Shown here: piece after piece, positions 43,741 through 52,463 of the stretch | Layout of the letters: every line of letters begins with the position of its first letter | Numbering within the stretch: the stretch's first letter is position 1 | From: Candidatus Aalborgicola lynettensis | Lineage (GTDB): Bacteria; Pseudomonadota; Gammaproteobacteria; Burkholderiales; Burkholderiaceae_C | Length of the DNA: 64,000 bases | NCBI GenBank assembly: GCA_016719405.1 | Contig: JADJZE010000001.1 | Location: 372,001-436,000, forward strand | Direction of reading: 5' to 3' | Position numbers and translations under genes: made by a program | The notes under the pieces: generated by a model | Databases searched by the model: none | What the model saw: only the letters and a program-made list of their open reading frames with translations | Told to the model about the DNA's origin: nothing

Positions 43741-43893
43741 CATGAGTGCATCGGCCAGACCATTGCGCCCGTCGCCACCCACCACGGCACCTACGACGCG
43801 CTGTACCACAACGTGTACCAAAAAATGTATGACCGGCTGCAGCCGCTATACCGGGCGATTCAAGAGATTACGGGGTACCCGAAGCTGCATTGA
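43741..43893 (+). pseudogene. FGGY-family carbohydrate kinase, 3' remnant
   Basis: The frame ending at TGA 43891-43893 encodes CIGQTIAPVATHHGTYDALY, then NVYQKMYDRLQPLYRAIQEITGYPKLH, which resembles the extreme C-terminus of FGGY pentulose kinases. The upstream 90 percent is absent. It overlaps the 3' end of the convergent ABC1 kinase gene. Confidence 0.55.
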
Positions 43894-45229
43894 GGGCCAT
43901 ATATGGCCCATTTTCCTGCAACAGTTGCCCCACATTCACCCGCGCCCTAAGCCGTGCGGCCAGCAAAAACAGCCCGCCGAGCTTGCGGTGCAAAAACAGC
44001 GTGTCAATGGGCGGAATGTGCCAAAAGTCACGATCCAGGCCCAAGGCCATGCCAGCCTGGCGCAGGCGTTGCGCCATGTCGGTGGTGCCAAAGTCATAGG
44101 CGCCTTGGTAACACAGGGGTTCCAGGGCCATCTGAAATATGTCCAGCACGGCCTCTTGGTGTTGGGGTTGGGTCTGCGCGCTAAAGTACCCAATGGCAAG
44201 CCCGGCGCGCGCCATGCCCGCGCGGTCTCCGGCCATGGCCGCATGCATTAACTGCACATAGGCCTGACCAAAGGCCGGTGTGAAACTGCGCGTGGCGCCA
44301 AAGTCCAGCAGGATCAGTTGTTTGCTCGCTGGGTTGTAGCGGTAGTTGGCAAAGTTGGGGTCGGTTTGCATCAGGCCAAACTCAAACAACTCCCTGAACA
44401 GCAAGCCCACCAGCAGGCTGACCATGCGGTCGCGCTCTTCTTGCGGTGCGTTCTCCATGCTCTCCACCGGCACGCCTTCCACAAACGACATGGCCAGCAC
44501 ATTTTTGGTCGTTAAATCGGCGTGCAATGCAGGCACCACAAACTCGGGTGCACCCGCAAGCAGATCAAAAAAACGCTGCAGGTACGCGCCCTCGGCCTGG
44601 TAGTCGGCCTCTTCGCGCAATTGGCGTTTGGCTTCCGCCAGAAGCGGCGCGACATCCAACGTTTTGGGTAGCAGGCCGGACAGGCGCAACAGCGAGGCCA
44701 CGTTGTTCACATCGCTGCTGATGCTTTTGCGCACGCCGGGGTACTGGATTTTGATGGCCAGGTCGCGCCCATCCGTGGTGGTAGCGCGGTGCACCTGCCC
44801 AATGGATGCGGCGGCAATGGGCGTGAATGAAAAATGGGCAAAACGCTGCTGCCATTGGGCGCCCCAGTTGGCGGTGAGCACGGCTTGCACCTGGCGCTGG
44901 GGCATGGCGTGGGCGTCAGACCGCAAGCGCCCCAATATGGCGGCCAGCTCAGGCGGCAGCAGCTCACCTGCATCCATCGAAATCAGCTGCCCCACCTTCA
45001 TGGCAGCGCCACGCATTTGGGCCAGTTGCTGGGCCACCTTGCGTGCGTTGGCGGGGGTTAGCAGCAAGTCGCTGAGTTTGGGGCGTTTGCCTTGGGCCAG
45101 TTGCTGCACACCGGCCACCAGCATGTTGCCCGCCACACTGCTCGCCATGCTGCCGATGCGCGCCAGGCGGCCCAGGCGGCTACTGGGCACGGCTGAGCTT
45201 TGGGGGTTGGGGGTGTCTTTATCGACCAT
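43868..45229 (-). CDS. ABC1/UbiB-family atypical kinase
   Basis: 453 residues from ATG 45229. Family motifs: MRGAAMKVGQLISMD (KxGQ), PIAAASIGQVHRAT (A-rich loop), IKIQYPGVRKSISSDVNN, EADYQAEGAYLQRF, MSFVEGVPVESM and MQTDPNFANYRY, with LLDFGATRSF as the metal-binding DFG-like segment. UbiB/ABC1 members support ubiquinone synthesis or lipid handling; this one lacks the C-terminal membrane helices of UbiB, so it belongs to the soluble ABC1 group. Divergent from the saccharopine-dehydrogenase-like gene. Confidence 0.9.
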   Translation of the reverse strand: MVDKDTPNPQSSAVPSSRLGRLARIGSMASSVAGNMLVAGVQQLAQGKRPKLSDLLLTPANARKVAQQLAQMRGAAMKVGQLISMDAGELLPPELAAILGRLRSDAHAMPQRQVQAVLTANWGAQWQQRFAHFSFTPIAAASIGQVHRATTTDGRDLAIKIQYPGVRKSISSDVNNVASLLRLSGLLPKTLDVAPLLAEAKRQLREEADYQAEGAYLQRFFDLLAGAPEFVVPALHADLTTKNVLAMSFVEGVPVESMENAPQEERDRMVSLLVGLLFRELFEFGLMQTDPNFANYRYNPASKQLILLDFGATRSFTPAFGQAYVQLMHAAMAGDRAGMARAGLAIGYFSAQTQPQHQEAVLDIFQMALEPLCYQGAYDFGTTDMAQRLRQAGMALGLDRDFWHIPPIDTLFLHRKLGGLFLLAARLRARVNVGQLLQENGPYMALNAASGTP

Positions 45230-45380
45230 CGGTTGCAAAGTGGGGTGGTGTGGGTGGGTCTAGGGTAATACACAAGCGAGGCTGCGGTTGCACACGGCAA
45301 CTGCCATACTCTGCGTCCTGCGCTTGCCTAGCGATCCATCGGCTGATGGCAAGCAACGTCCACACCATCGTCAACACGCA

Positions 45381-46613
45381 ATGAACGCACCCCCATACCA
45401 AATCATCGTCTTCGGCGCCACCAGCTTTGTGGGCCAAATTTTGTGCCGCTATTTGATTGAACAGTTTGGCGACCATGGCACTGGCACCCTCAAATGGGCT
45501 GCCGCTGGGCGCTCGCAGGCCAAACTCAAGGCCTTGCGTGACGAACTGGGCCCCAAAGCGGCCAAACTGGCGCTGATCGTGGCCGACGCGGCTGACGAGG
45601 CATCGCTCAAAACCCTGTGCGCGCAAACCCGGTTGGTCATCTCCACCGTGGGGCCCTACGCCCTGTTTGGCGAGCCGCTGGTTAAGGTGTGCGCCGAGAC
45701 CGGTGTGGACTATTGTGATTTGACCGGCGAAGTGCAGTGGATCAGCCGCATGATTGCGCGCTACGAAAGCGCGGCCAAAAAATCGGGCGCGCGCATCGTG
45801 CACTGCTGCGGGTTTGACTCCATCCCCTCCGACCTGGGCGTGCTGTTTTTGCAGCAAGAGGCGCAAAAGCGTTTTGGTCAGCCCTGCACCACCGTGAAGA
45901 TGCGGGTGAAAGCCATTGCAGGCGCCGCATCGGGCGGCACCGTGGCCAGCCTGATGAACGTGGTGAAAGAAGCCGCCAAAGACCCCGCGCTGCGCAAAGA
46001 GCTGGCCAACCCCTATTCGGTGTGCCCCAGCGGCCACGGCTTTACAACCCACCAAAACGAAGTGCGCTTTGCCCAATTCGACCCCGACTTTCAAACCTGG
46101 ATCACGCCATTCGTCATGGCGGGCATCAACACGCGCATCGTGCACCGCTCCAACGCGCTGTCCAAAAATGCCTATGGCAAACAATTTCAGTACGACGAAG
46201 CCACCATTACCGGGTCCGGTCTCAAAGGCCGACTCGCCGCACAGGGCGTGGCGGTGGCAACGGCCGGCTTTATGGCGGCGATTGCGTTGCCGCCCACGCG
46301 CTGGGCGATTGAGCGGCTCGTTCCCCAACCGGGCGAAGGCCCCAGCCCCGCAGCACAAGAAAAAGGCTTTTACGACCTGCGCTTTTTTGGCCGCACCGAC
46401 AGCGGCCAAACGCTGCGGGCCAAAGTCACCGGCGACCGCGACCCCGGCTATGGATCCACCGCCAAAATGCTGGGGCAAGCGGGTGCATGCCTGGCACAAA
46501 ACATTGCCAAGTCCGACTGCCCCGGCGGCTTTTGGACCCCGGCCAGCATCTTCGGTGCGCGGCTGATTCCGCGCTTGCAGGCAAAGTCAGGCTTGACGTT
46601 TGAGGTGCTGTAA
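45381..46613 (+). CDS. Saccharopine dehydrogenase-like / trans-acting enoyl reductase family protein
   Basis: 410 residues from ATG 45381. Rossmann start YQIIVFGATSFVGQILCRYL, AAAGRSQAKLKALRDELG, VISTVGPYALFGEPLVKVCAETGVDYCDLTGEVQWI, HCCGFDSIPSDLGVLFLQQ and GTVASLMNVV match the family known from saccharopine dehydrogenase-like oxidoreductases and mycobacterial trans-acting enoyl reductases. An NAD(P)-dependent reduction, perhaps of a lipid, is likely; substrate unknown. A single-gene unit divergent from the ABC1 kinase. Confidence 0.88.
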   Translation: MNAPPYQIIVFGATSFVGQILCRYLIEQFGDHGTGTLKWAAAGRSQAKLKALRDELGPKAAKLALIVADAADEASLKTLCAQTRLVISTVGPYALFGEPLVKVCAETGVDYCDLTGEVQWISRMIARYESAAKKSGARIVHCCGFDSIPSDLGVLFLQQEAQKRFGQPCTTVKMRVKAIAGAASGGTVASLMNVVKEAAKDPALRKELANPYSVCPSGHGFTTHQNEVRFAQFDPDFQTWITPFVMAGINTRIVHRSNALSKNAYGKQFQYDEATITGSGLKGRLAAQGVAVATAGFMAAIALPPTRWAIERLVPQPGEGPSPAAQEKGFYDLRFFGRTDSGQTLRAKVTGDRDPGYGSTAKMLGQAGACLAQNIAKSDCPGGFWTPASIFGARLIPRLQAKSGLTFEVL

Positions 46614-46635
46614 CCGACATTGATCGCCAGCAACT

Positions 46636-47079
46636 GTGGCAAAACGATTCAATTTTCGCTGGTGGCAGACGGTGGGCATGGCACTGCTCCTGTGTGCTTA
46701 CCTAGCTACGGCGCAGAGAAAGGCCATCGAGTCGGGCCTGTTCACCATGGAGCGAGACACCGATGCCGCGACGCGCCTGAAAAAAGTCTTACTGGGCCAG
46801 CTCCAGGTGGCCTTTATCGGCCACGGAATACCGGGCCTGGAGCACATCGTTAACGGCCATCCCCACTTGATGGATCACCGGGATGCACTCAGCGTCCTCC
46901 CCACCCTGGTGTTTTTACAGGCGGTCATGCTCTACATTTCGCCGGTGATCTACCTTGCCTTGGACCGGTTCAGCGGCAAAGGGCCGGTGCTGACCTTGGA
47001 GAACCCGGCCCGCTATAAATACAGTAGCTGCTCCCGCACGTCCCACGCGCGCTACAGCCCTATTGGGCTTGAATTCTGA
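46636..47079 (+). pseudogene. Chimeric frame carrying the duplicated tail of the RND permease
   Basis: Starts GTG at 46636 (AKRFNFRWWQTVGMALLLCAYLATAQ, a hydrophobic helix), continues with an unrecognised segment, then ends with AVMLYISPVIYLALDRFSGK and GPVLTLENP, nearly identical to the last 30 residues of the RND permease at 43.35-43.44 kb. The frame then runs through a copy of the dispersed repeat. It looks like a fusion produced by segment duplication, not a native gene. Confidence 0.5.
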
Positions 47080-47083
47080 GCGC
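46908..47083 (+). repeat. Duplicate of the RND permease 3' end plus repeat copy e
   Basis: From ACAGGCGGTCATGCTCTACA to GGAGAACCC this repeats 43351-43439 with scattered substitutions, and continues into a copy of the dispersed repeat (GCTATAAATACAGTAGCTGC at 47012, CCCGCACGTCCCAC, GCTACAGCCCTATTGGGCTTGAATTCTGAGCGCC). About 175 bases in the same order as the original. Confidence 0.8.
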
Positions 47084-47124
47084 CTGTACTCTTGTTCTGC
47101 GGGTGATTGGTTGTCCTGCCCTGT

Positions 47125-48234
47125 TCAAGCACCATGAGGCCCACATCGCGCAACGTCTAATGCGGTCTTGTGTCGATGGAGTGGTTCACGCGCGATATGC
47201 AGTGTCTGTGTCGGAAACGCAAATTGGATGCCCCGCTCTTTGAACGAGCGCGTCAGGTTCAGGTTGATGGCTTGCTGGATGTCCATGTAGAGATTGAAGT
47301 CCGGATTCAGCAGGTAGTAGGCAACTTCAAAGTCAAGAGACGACGCACCAAAGCTCTTGAAGTGTGCGCGGTCGAATCGGACCTTGTTTTGCTCCTCGAT
47401 GGCAGCGCGGATCAACTTTGGAATAGCCTCGAGTTGTTCGGGTGGCGTGTCGTAGGTCACGCCGATGGCGAAGACCGCACGGCGTTCTTGCATGCGTTTG
47501 TAATTGCGGATGCGGCTTTTGAGAAGGTCGTTGTTGGAAAAAATGATCTGCTCGCCTCCCAGGCTCCGGATACGGGTGGTCTTGAGCCCCACATGCTCCA
47601 CGGTTCCCATCAACTCGTCGACGATGATGAAGTCGCCAATCACGAAGGGCTGGTCGATGGAGATGGACAGTGAGGCAAACAAATCGCCCAAAATGTTTTG
47701 CACGGCCAGGGCCACTGCAATGCCGCCAATACCGAGACTTGTAACCAGTGCGGTCACGTTAAGCCCCATGTTGTCCAGGAGCATGAGCGCCACCAGGACC
47801 CATAGCGCAATGCGTACCACGAAAGAAATCATGCCGCGTGTCATGGCGCGAGATCCCATCTCGGTCGGGTTGTCTGTGGCAAAGCGGCGTTGCAGCCAAA
47901 AATTGAGGGCGCGATGTGCCCAGAAGCCCGCCTGCAGGATCAACAGGCCGACGACAGCACGGCCCACCAATTTTTCGATGCCGGCTGACAGGGTCAAAAA
48001 ATGGGTTCCAACATACAGGCAGGCGCCCACCAGAATCAGCGGTTTGGTCGAGGTGAGTATTTCAACAAGGAAGTCATCAATCAAAGTGTGTGTGGATTGG
48101 GCGATGACGTTCAGGTGACGCAAGACAATGCGCTGGGTCAAAATGGCGATCAGCATGCAGCCTAGTGCAACCAAAATGGCTAACGCAAAATCCTCCAAGG
48201 AATTCTTGTCAATAAATGGGTACAGATTGTTCAT
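47125..48234 (-). CDS. MscS-family mechanosensitive channel
   Basis: 369 residues. About four membrane helices in the first 150 residues, then the pore-lining TM3 and upper beta domain: LNVTALVTSLGIGGIAVALAVQNILGDLFASLSISIDQPFVIGDFIIVDELMGTVEHVGLKTTRIRSLGGEQIIFSNNDLLKSRIRNYKRM, nearly consensus MscS. The C-terminal cytoplasmic domain ends FKERGIQFAFPTQTLHI. It opens under membrane tension during hypoosmotic shock. Single gene. Confidence 0.94.
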   Translation of the reverse strand: MNNLYPFIDKNSLEDFALAILVALGCMLIAILTQRIVLRHLNVIAQSTHTLIDDFLVEILTSTKPLILVGACLYVGTHFLTLSAGIEKLVGRAVVGLLILQAGFWAHRALNFWLQRRFATDNPTEMGSRAMTRGMISFVVRIALWVLVALMLLDNMGLNVTALVTSLGIGGIAVALAVQNILGDLFASLSISIDQPFVIGDFIIVDELMGTVEHVGLKTTRIRSLGGEQIIFSNNDLLKSRIRNYKRMQERRAVFAIGVTYDTPPEQLEAIPKLIRAAIEEQNKVRFDRAHFKSFGASSLDFEVAYYLLNPDFNLYMDIQQAINLNLTRSFKERGIQFAFPTQTLHIAREPLHRHKTALDVARCGPHGA

Positions 48235-48297
48235 TCGGCGTGGCTTTTGGACGGATGCGCGGGCACGTTGTGGCCCTTGGTGTGGGCTTGCCCTCGA

Positions 48298-48696
48298 TTA
48301 GGCGGCCCTTGATCTAACCTTGAGCCAAATGGCGTCAGCCGGCAAGTCGTCCAGGGCACCCATAGGGGCGGGTTGCACCCAATCACTTTCGGCTTGCACA
48401 CGCCGCGTGGCGACACCAGAAGTTTCGAGCGCGTGGAGCAATCCGTTGAGCCGACGCAGACGCGCTGTGCGTGTGGCCCTGGTGCCGCCGCCCAGAACTA
48501 CCTCCCTGTCTCCACTATTGCCGAGGCAACTGCGCACCCACGCCTTGATCTTGCGAACTTGTTCAAACGTCAAATGGCATTGACCCCGTTTGAATTGGGT
48601 TACCAAGGCTGGGATTGCCGCAGGTGTTGCCGACTCGGGCTTGGGTGTAGTGGCAGAAGTTTGGGCGGTGGGTTGAAGTGTTGGGTAGTGTTTCAT
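48298..48696 (-). CDS. Hypothetical protein (132 aa)
   Basis: From ATG 48696: MKHYPTLQPTAQTSATTPKPESATPAAIPALV, a disordered Thr/Pro-rich start, then FKRGQCHLTFEQVRKIKAWVRSCLGN, ATRTARLRRLNGLLHALETSGVATRRVQ and DDLPADAIWLKVRSRAA. No signal peptide or known domain; composition is basic, so DNA or RNA binding is conceivable. It may be cotranscribed with the MscS gene beginning 63 bases away in the opposite end-to-start order. Function unknown. Confidence 0.5.
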   Translation of the reverse strand: MKHYPTLQPTAQTSATTPKPESATPAAIPALVTQFKRGQCHLTFEQVRKIKAWVRSCLGNSGDREVVLGGGTRATRTARLRRLNGLLHALETSGVATRRVQAESDWVQPAPMGALDDLPADAIWLKVRSRAA

Positions 48697-48870
48697 GGGG
48701 TGCATTGTATTTGCACAAATGTATTTATTCAAGTTGCATCGACACCGCAATTGCCGCGTTTCATTTCGCTGTTAGGGGCGTCGAGATACCAGGCTTTTTC
48801 ATCGGCAATGCGTCAGTCGCTCTTGCATATATTTGGCGGATGTCAGGGTGTTTGAGGTCGATAATGGGAC

Positions 48871-49545
48871 ATGAGTGAGCTATGCGTCAGATCCACCACC
48901 CCCCACGATGCGCATGCACTTTTGGCATTGCAGGAACTCGTCTATCCGACCATTGCGCCGTGGCGACGAGATCAATTGGCCAAACAACTCGAAGTCTTTC
49001 CGCAAGGCCAATTGGTCGCCGAGTTAGACGGGCGGATAGTGGGCTGCGCCAGCGCCTTGGTGGTCCTGTGGGACGAATGGGCTGACGAGCACACATGGAC
49101 GCAGATCACTGCATCAGGAACCTTCACCACGCACAATCCCAATGGTTTCACACTGTATGGTGCCGAGGTGTTTGTGGATCCGCAGCTGCGTGCCATGGGT
49201 GTGGGGCATGCCTTGTACGAAGGCAGACGCCAGTTGTGCAGAATTATGAATTTGCGCCGCATCATCGCCTGTGGGCGTTTGCCGGGTTATCAGGCTGTCG
49301 CCTTGAAAATGAGCGCCGAGCTCTATGCCAAAAAGGTCTTATGGGGCGACCTGAATGACCCGGTATTGAGCTTTCAGCTGCGGGAAGGGTTTCGCTATTG
49401 CGGGATCATGCATGACTACCTGCCAGAAGACAGCGCGTCTTGTGGCCATGCTTCTCTTATTGTCTGGATCAATTCGGATTTTGATTCTGCCCGTCCCACT
49501 ACGTTGCAGTCTGCAATGACGCCTTTTACGATCGACCGACCATGA
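48871..49545 (+). CDS. GNAT-family N-acetyltransferase
   Basis: 224 residues. CVRSTTPHDAHALLALQELVYPTIAPWRRDQLAKQLEVFPQGQLVAELDGRIVGCASALVV, then VFVDPQLRAMGVGHALYEGRRQLCRIMNLRRIIACG, the acetyl-CoA pyrophosphate loop (RAMGVGHAL in place of QxxGxGxxL). Overlaps the nitrilase-family gene by four bases. In several bacteria the two domains are one protein (YhcX type), so they probably act on the same unknown substrate. Confidence 0.88.
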   Translation: MSELCVRSTTPHDAHALLALQELVYPTIAPWRRDQLAKQLEVFPQGQLVAELDGRIVGCASALVVLWDEWADEHTWTQITASGTFTTHNPNGFTLYGAEVFVDPQLRAMGVGHALYEGRRQLCRIMNLRRIIACGRLPGYQAVALKMSAELYAKKVLWGDLNDPVLSFQLREGFRYCGIMHDYLPEDSASCGHASLIVWINSDFDSARPTTLQSAMTPFTIDRP

Positions 49546-50510
49546 TTACATTCCCCCCGGTAATAGACCAAGGGCAGACATTTAATCCCAGCCAGGGCAT
49601 CGTGCGCATCGCGGCAGTTCAGTATTTGCTGCGCGACATTGAAAACTGGGAGGCTTTTGCAAAGCAGGTCCGCCTGGTCATGAAGGCGGTTGGCGAGTAC
49701 AAGCCACAGTTTGTACTGTTCCCGGAAATTCTCACGACCCAGCTTTTGTCCTTCATGGATACCGCCGACATGGCGCAGGCGGTGCGCGCGCTGGACGCTT
49801 TTACTGCCCGGTATGTGGATTTATTTACCCAACTTGCCGCGCAGTGGAACGTGCACATCATTGCTGGCAGCCACCCTACCCAGCAGGGGGAGGAGTTGTT
49901 GAACCTGGCCTATTTGTTCACACCCGGCGGCAAGGTGTTTACGCAGCCAAAAATTCATTTAACGCGCTGGGAAAAAGACAAGTGGAACAGTGACCCTGGA
50001 CACCACCTGCGTGCTTTTGACACTCCTTATGGCCGTATTGGCATATTGATCTGTTATGACGTCGAATTTCCTGAGTTGTCGCGGCTTCTATGCCAGCAGG
50101 GCGTGGACATCCTCTTCGTCCCTTCCTGCACAGACGACCGACAAGGCTACTGGCGTGTGCGCTATTGCTGCCATGCGCGCGCCATTGAAAACCAGGTTTA
50201 CGTGGCCATGACAGGCACGGTAGGGCAAATTTCGGTGGAGGGATTGGGGCTCCATTTCGGGCAAGCTGCCATCATCACGCCGTCAGACTTTCCTTTCGCA
50301 CGGGATGGCATTGCCGCTGAGGGCTCACCTAACATGGAACAAATCGTGGTGGCCGATGTCGATTTGGCAAAACTCGCCAGCAACCGGATCAACGGCACGA
50401 CCATACCCCTGCACGACAAGCGGATTGACGTCTACGACAGTGTGGTGGAGGTCGTGGTCACCGGTGGACCCAAGCGAAGGCCAACGCAAGCAACACCAAA
50501 CGACGCGTAG
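49542..50510 (+). CDS. Nitrilase-superfamily carbon-nitrogen hydrolase
   Basis: 322 residues. Catalytic Glu in PQFVLFPEIL, Lys in TQPKIHLTRWEKDKW, Cys in ILICYDVEFPELSRLL, with the later RYCCHARAIENQVYVAMTGTVG. This is the classic E-K-C triad of the superfamily; a plant-type omega-amidase or amidase of the GNAT-linked branch fits. The ATG overlaps the GNAT stop. Cytoplasmic; substrate unknown. Confidence 0.92.
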   Translation: MITFPPVIDQGQTFNPSQGIVRIAAVQYLLRDIENWEAFAKQVRLVMKAVGEYKPQFVLFPEILTTQLLSFMDTADMAQAVRALDAFTARYVDLFTQLAAQWNVHIIAGSHPTQQGEELLNLAYLFTPGGKVFTQPKIHLTRWEKDKWNSDPGHHLRAFDTPYGRIGILICYDVEFPELSRLLCQQGVDILFVPSCTDDRQGYWRVRYCCHARAIENQVYVAMTGTVGQISVEGLGLHFGQAAIITPSDFPFARDGIAAEGSPNMEQIVVADVDLAKLASNRINGTTIPLHDKRIDVYDSVVEVVVTGGPKRRPTQATPNDA

Positions 50511-50553
50511 TCTTGACTTGGACGAACCCCGAGCAGCGTATGCCACTGGGTGG

Positions 50554-50763
50554 CGCTAGCTGTCCCCGCACGTCCCACGGGCGCTACAGCCCGATTGGGC
50601 TTAAATTTTGAGCGCCCGCACTGCACCCCACAGCCCCAGTTCGGACAGGGATGTGAGCCAGGGCATGCCAATGGCATGTGTTGCAGTCTCATTGTTTGTG
50701 CGTCAAATAGTGCCTTTGCGCACGTCTGGCGTGCGGAGACAGCTATAAATTCAGGAGCAAACA
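50554..50763. repeat. Dispersed palindromic repeats, copies f and g
   Basis: Copy f (plus, 50554-50615): GCTAGCTGTCCCCGCACGTCCCACGGGCGCTACAGCCCGATTGGGCTTAAATTTTGAGCGCC in sense, lacking the first palindrome half. Copy g (minus, 50693-50763): in reverse TTTGCTCCTGAATTTATAGCTGTCTCCGCACGCCAGACGTGCGCAAAGGCACTATTTGACG. They fill the 280 bases before hsdM. Confidence 0.72.
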
Positions 50764-50792
50764 AGCGGCTCGCAGATGGCACAATGCCAGCC

Positions 50793-52463
50793 ATGTCTAC
50801 CGCCCCCACTCTGGCCGCCACCATCGCTGCCGCACCCACCACCCCCAGCCGCCTCACCCTCGAAACCCTGGAGGGCTGGCTATGGGAGTCCGCCAACATC
50901 CTGCGTGGCTCCATCGACTCGTCCGACTTCAAAAACTACATCTTTGGCCTGCTATTCCTCAAGCGCTTTAACGACGTGTTCGACGAACGCGTGCGCACCA
51001 AGGTGCTGGACGAAAAACTCACTCAAGCCGATGCCGAGGAAGACGTGCAAGACCAATGGGGCCCGTTCCCGCCCGACGCCCGTTGGCCCACACTGACGGC
51101 CCGCACCCAGAACATTGGCGAGGCGCTGGACAAAGCCTTTGCCACCATCGAAGCCCACAACCCCAGCCTGCAACACGTTCTCACCGCCACCCAATATGGT
51201 GACAAACGGGTGCTGTCAGATGCCACCCTGCAGCGCCTGCTACGCCACTTCAACCAGTACAAGCTGGGCAATGCCGACCTCTACAAGGCCGACATGCTGG
51301 GCGACGCCTACGAATACCTCATCAAACAGTTTGCCGACGACGCGGGCAAGAAGGGCGGCGAGTTCTACACCCCCAAAACCGTGGTGCAACTGGTGGTGGA
51401 ACTCATCGACCCCCGCCCTGGCCACAGCGTGTACGACCCAACCTGTGGGAGTGGCGGCATGCTGGTGGAAAGCGCCCACCACGTCGCCGCGCTGCCCGTG
51501 GACAACGCCACCGTCATGGGCCAGCCCAATGTGCAGCTCTTTGGCCAGGAGAAAAATCTGGGCACCTGGGCCATTGCCAAGCTCAACCTGTACCTGCACA
51601 ACATGCACGGGCAAATAGCCCATGGCGACACGCTGGTAGACCCCAAACACCTGATTGGGGGCCACCTCCAAACCTTCGACCGGGTGATCGCCAACCCCCC
51701 CTTCAGCGCCAAAGCCTGGTGGAGCCCGCTGGAGATAGAAACCGAGACCGAGCAAGACAGCAGCAACGGCAAAAAGCCCAAATCACCCAACTACAAAACG
51801 GTGAACGACCCCCACAGCCGCTTCTTCTACGGCATCCCCCCGCGTGGTTATGCCGATTTGGCGTTTGCCCAGCACATGCTGGCCAGCCTCAAGGCCGATG
51901 GCCGCATGGGCATCATCCTGCCGCACGGCGTGTTGTTTCGCAGTGGCGAGGAAGGCAAGATCCGCGAAGGCCTGCTCTTTGGCACCAGCGCCGCCCAGGG
52001 CAGCCAGCCCGGCGACCTCATCGAAGCCATCGTCGGCCTGCCGTCTGCGCTGTTCTACAACACCGGCATTCCGGCCTGCGTGCTGATCCTGAACAAACGC
52101 AAGCCCAAAGCGCTGCAAGGCAAGCTCATCATCATCGACGCCAGCCGCGACTATGCCGAGGGCAAGGCGCAAAACAGCCTGCGCCCGCAGGACGTGCAGC
52201 GCATCGTCGCCACCCACCGCGCCGCGTTTGAAGTGCAAGCGCAGGTAGACCACTACTGCCGCGTGGTGAGCCTGGATGAAATCCGCGCTAACGACGGCAA
52301 CCTCAACATTGCCCGCTACATCGACAACGGGCAGAAGGAAGACCTGGTGGATGTGGCGGCCACCTTGGTGCAATTGGTTGAACTGGCCGAAGAAGAGAAG
52401 GCCGTGGATGCGCGGCTGAATGGGTATCTGGCGGAGTTGGGCTTGGTGGAGGGCGGATTGTGA
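50793..52463 (+). CDS. hsdM: Type I restriction-modification methyltransferase subunit HsdM
   Basis: 556 residues. N-terminal LETLEGWLWESANILRGSIDSSDFKNYIFGLLFLKRFNDVFDE, GGEFYTPKTVVQLVVELI, SAM motif VYDPTCGSGGMLVESA and the catalytic VIANPPFSAKAWW (NPPF). FDRVIANPPF and GRMGIILPHGVLFRSGEEGKIR are typical. It methylates adenine together with two specificity subunits. Start ATG 50793 follows another in-frame ATG at 50784; both feasible. The following hsdS overlaps (GTGA) but is destroyed. Confidence 0.95.
   Translation: MSTAPTLAATIAAAPTTPSRLTLETLEGWLWESANILRGSIDSSDFKNYIFGLLFLKRFNDVFDERVRTKVLDEKLTQADAEEDVQDQWGPFPPDARWPTLTARTQNIGEALDKAFATIEAHNPSLQHVLTATQYGDKRVLSDATLQRLLRHFNQYKLGNADLYKADMLGDAYEYLIKQFADDAGKKGGEFYTPKTVVQLVVELIDPRPGHSVYDPTCGSGGMLVESAHHVAALPVDNATVMGQPNVQLFGQEKNLGTWAIAKLNLYLHNMHGQIAHGDTLVDPKHLIGGHLQTFDRVIANPPFSAKAWWSPLEIETETEQDSSNGKKPKSPNYKTVNDPHSRFFYGIPPRGYADLAFAQHMLASLKADGRMGIILPHGVLFRSGEEGKIREGLLFGTSAAQGSQPGDLIEAIVGLPSALFYNTGIPACVLILNKRKPKALQGKLIIIDASRDYAEGKAQNSLRPQDVQRIVATHRAAFEVQAQVDHYCRVVSLDEIRANDGNLNIARYIDNGQKEDLVDVAATLVQLVELAEEEKAVDARLNGYLAELGLVEGGL

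Noticed and set aside
46636..46907. A genuine membrane protein gene before the duplicated pump tail
   Set aside because: GTG start with one hydrophobic helix, but the remainder is unrecognised and the frame ends in duplicated DNA; treated as a chimera.
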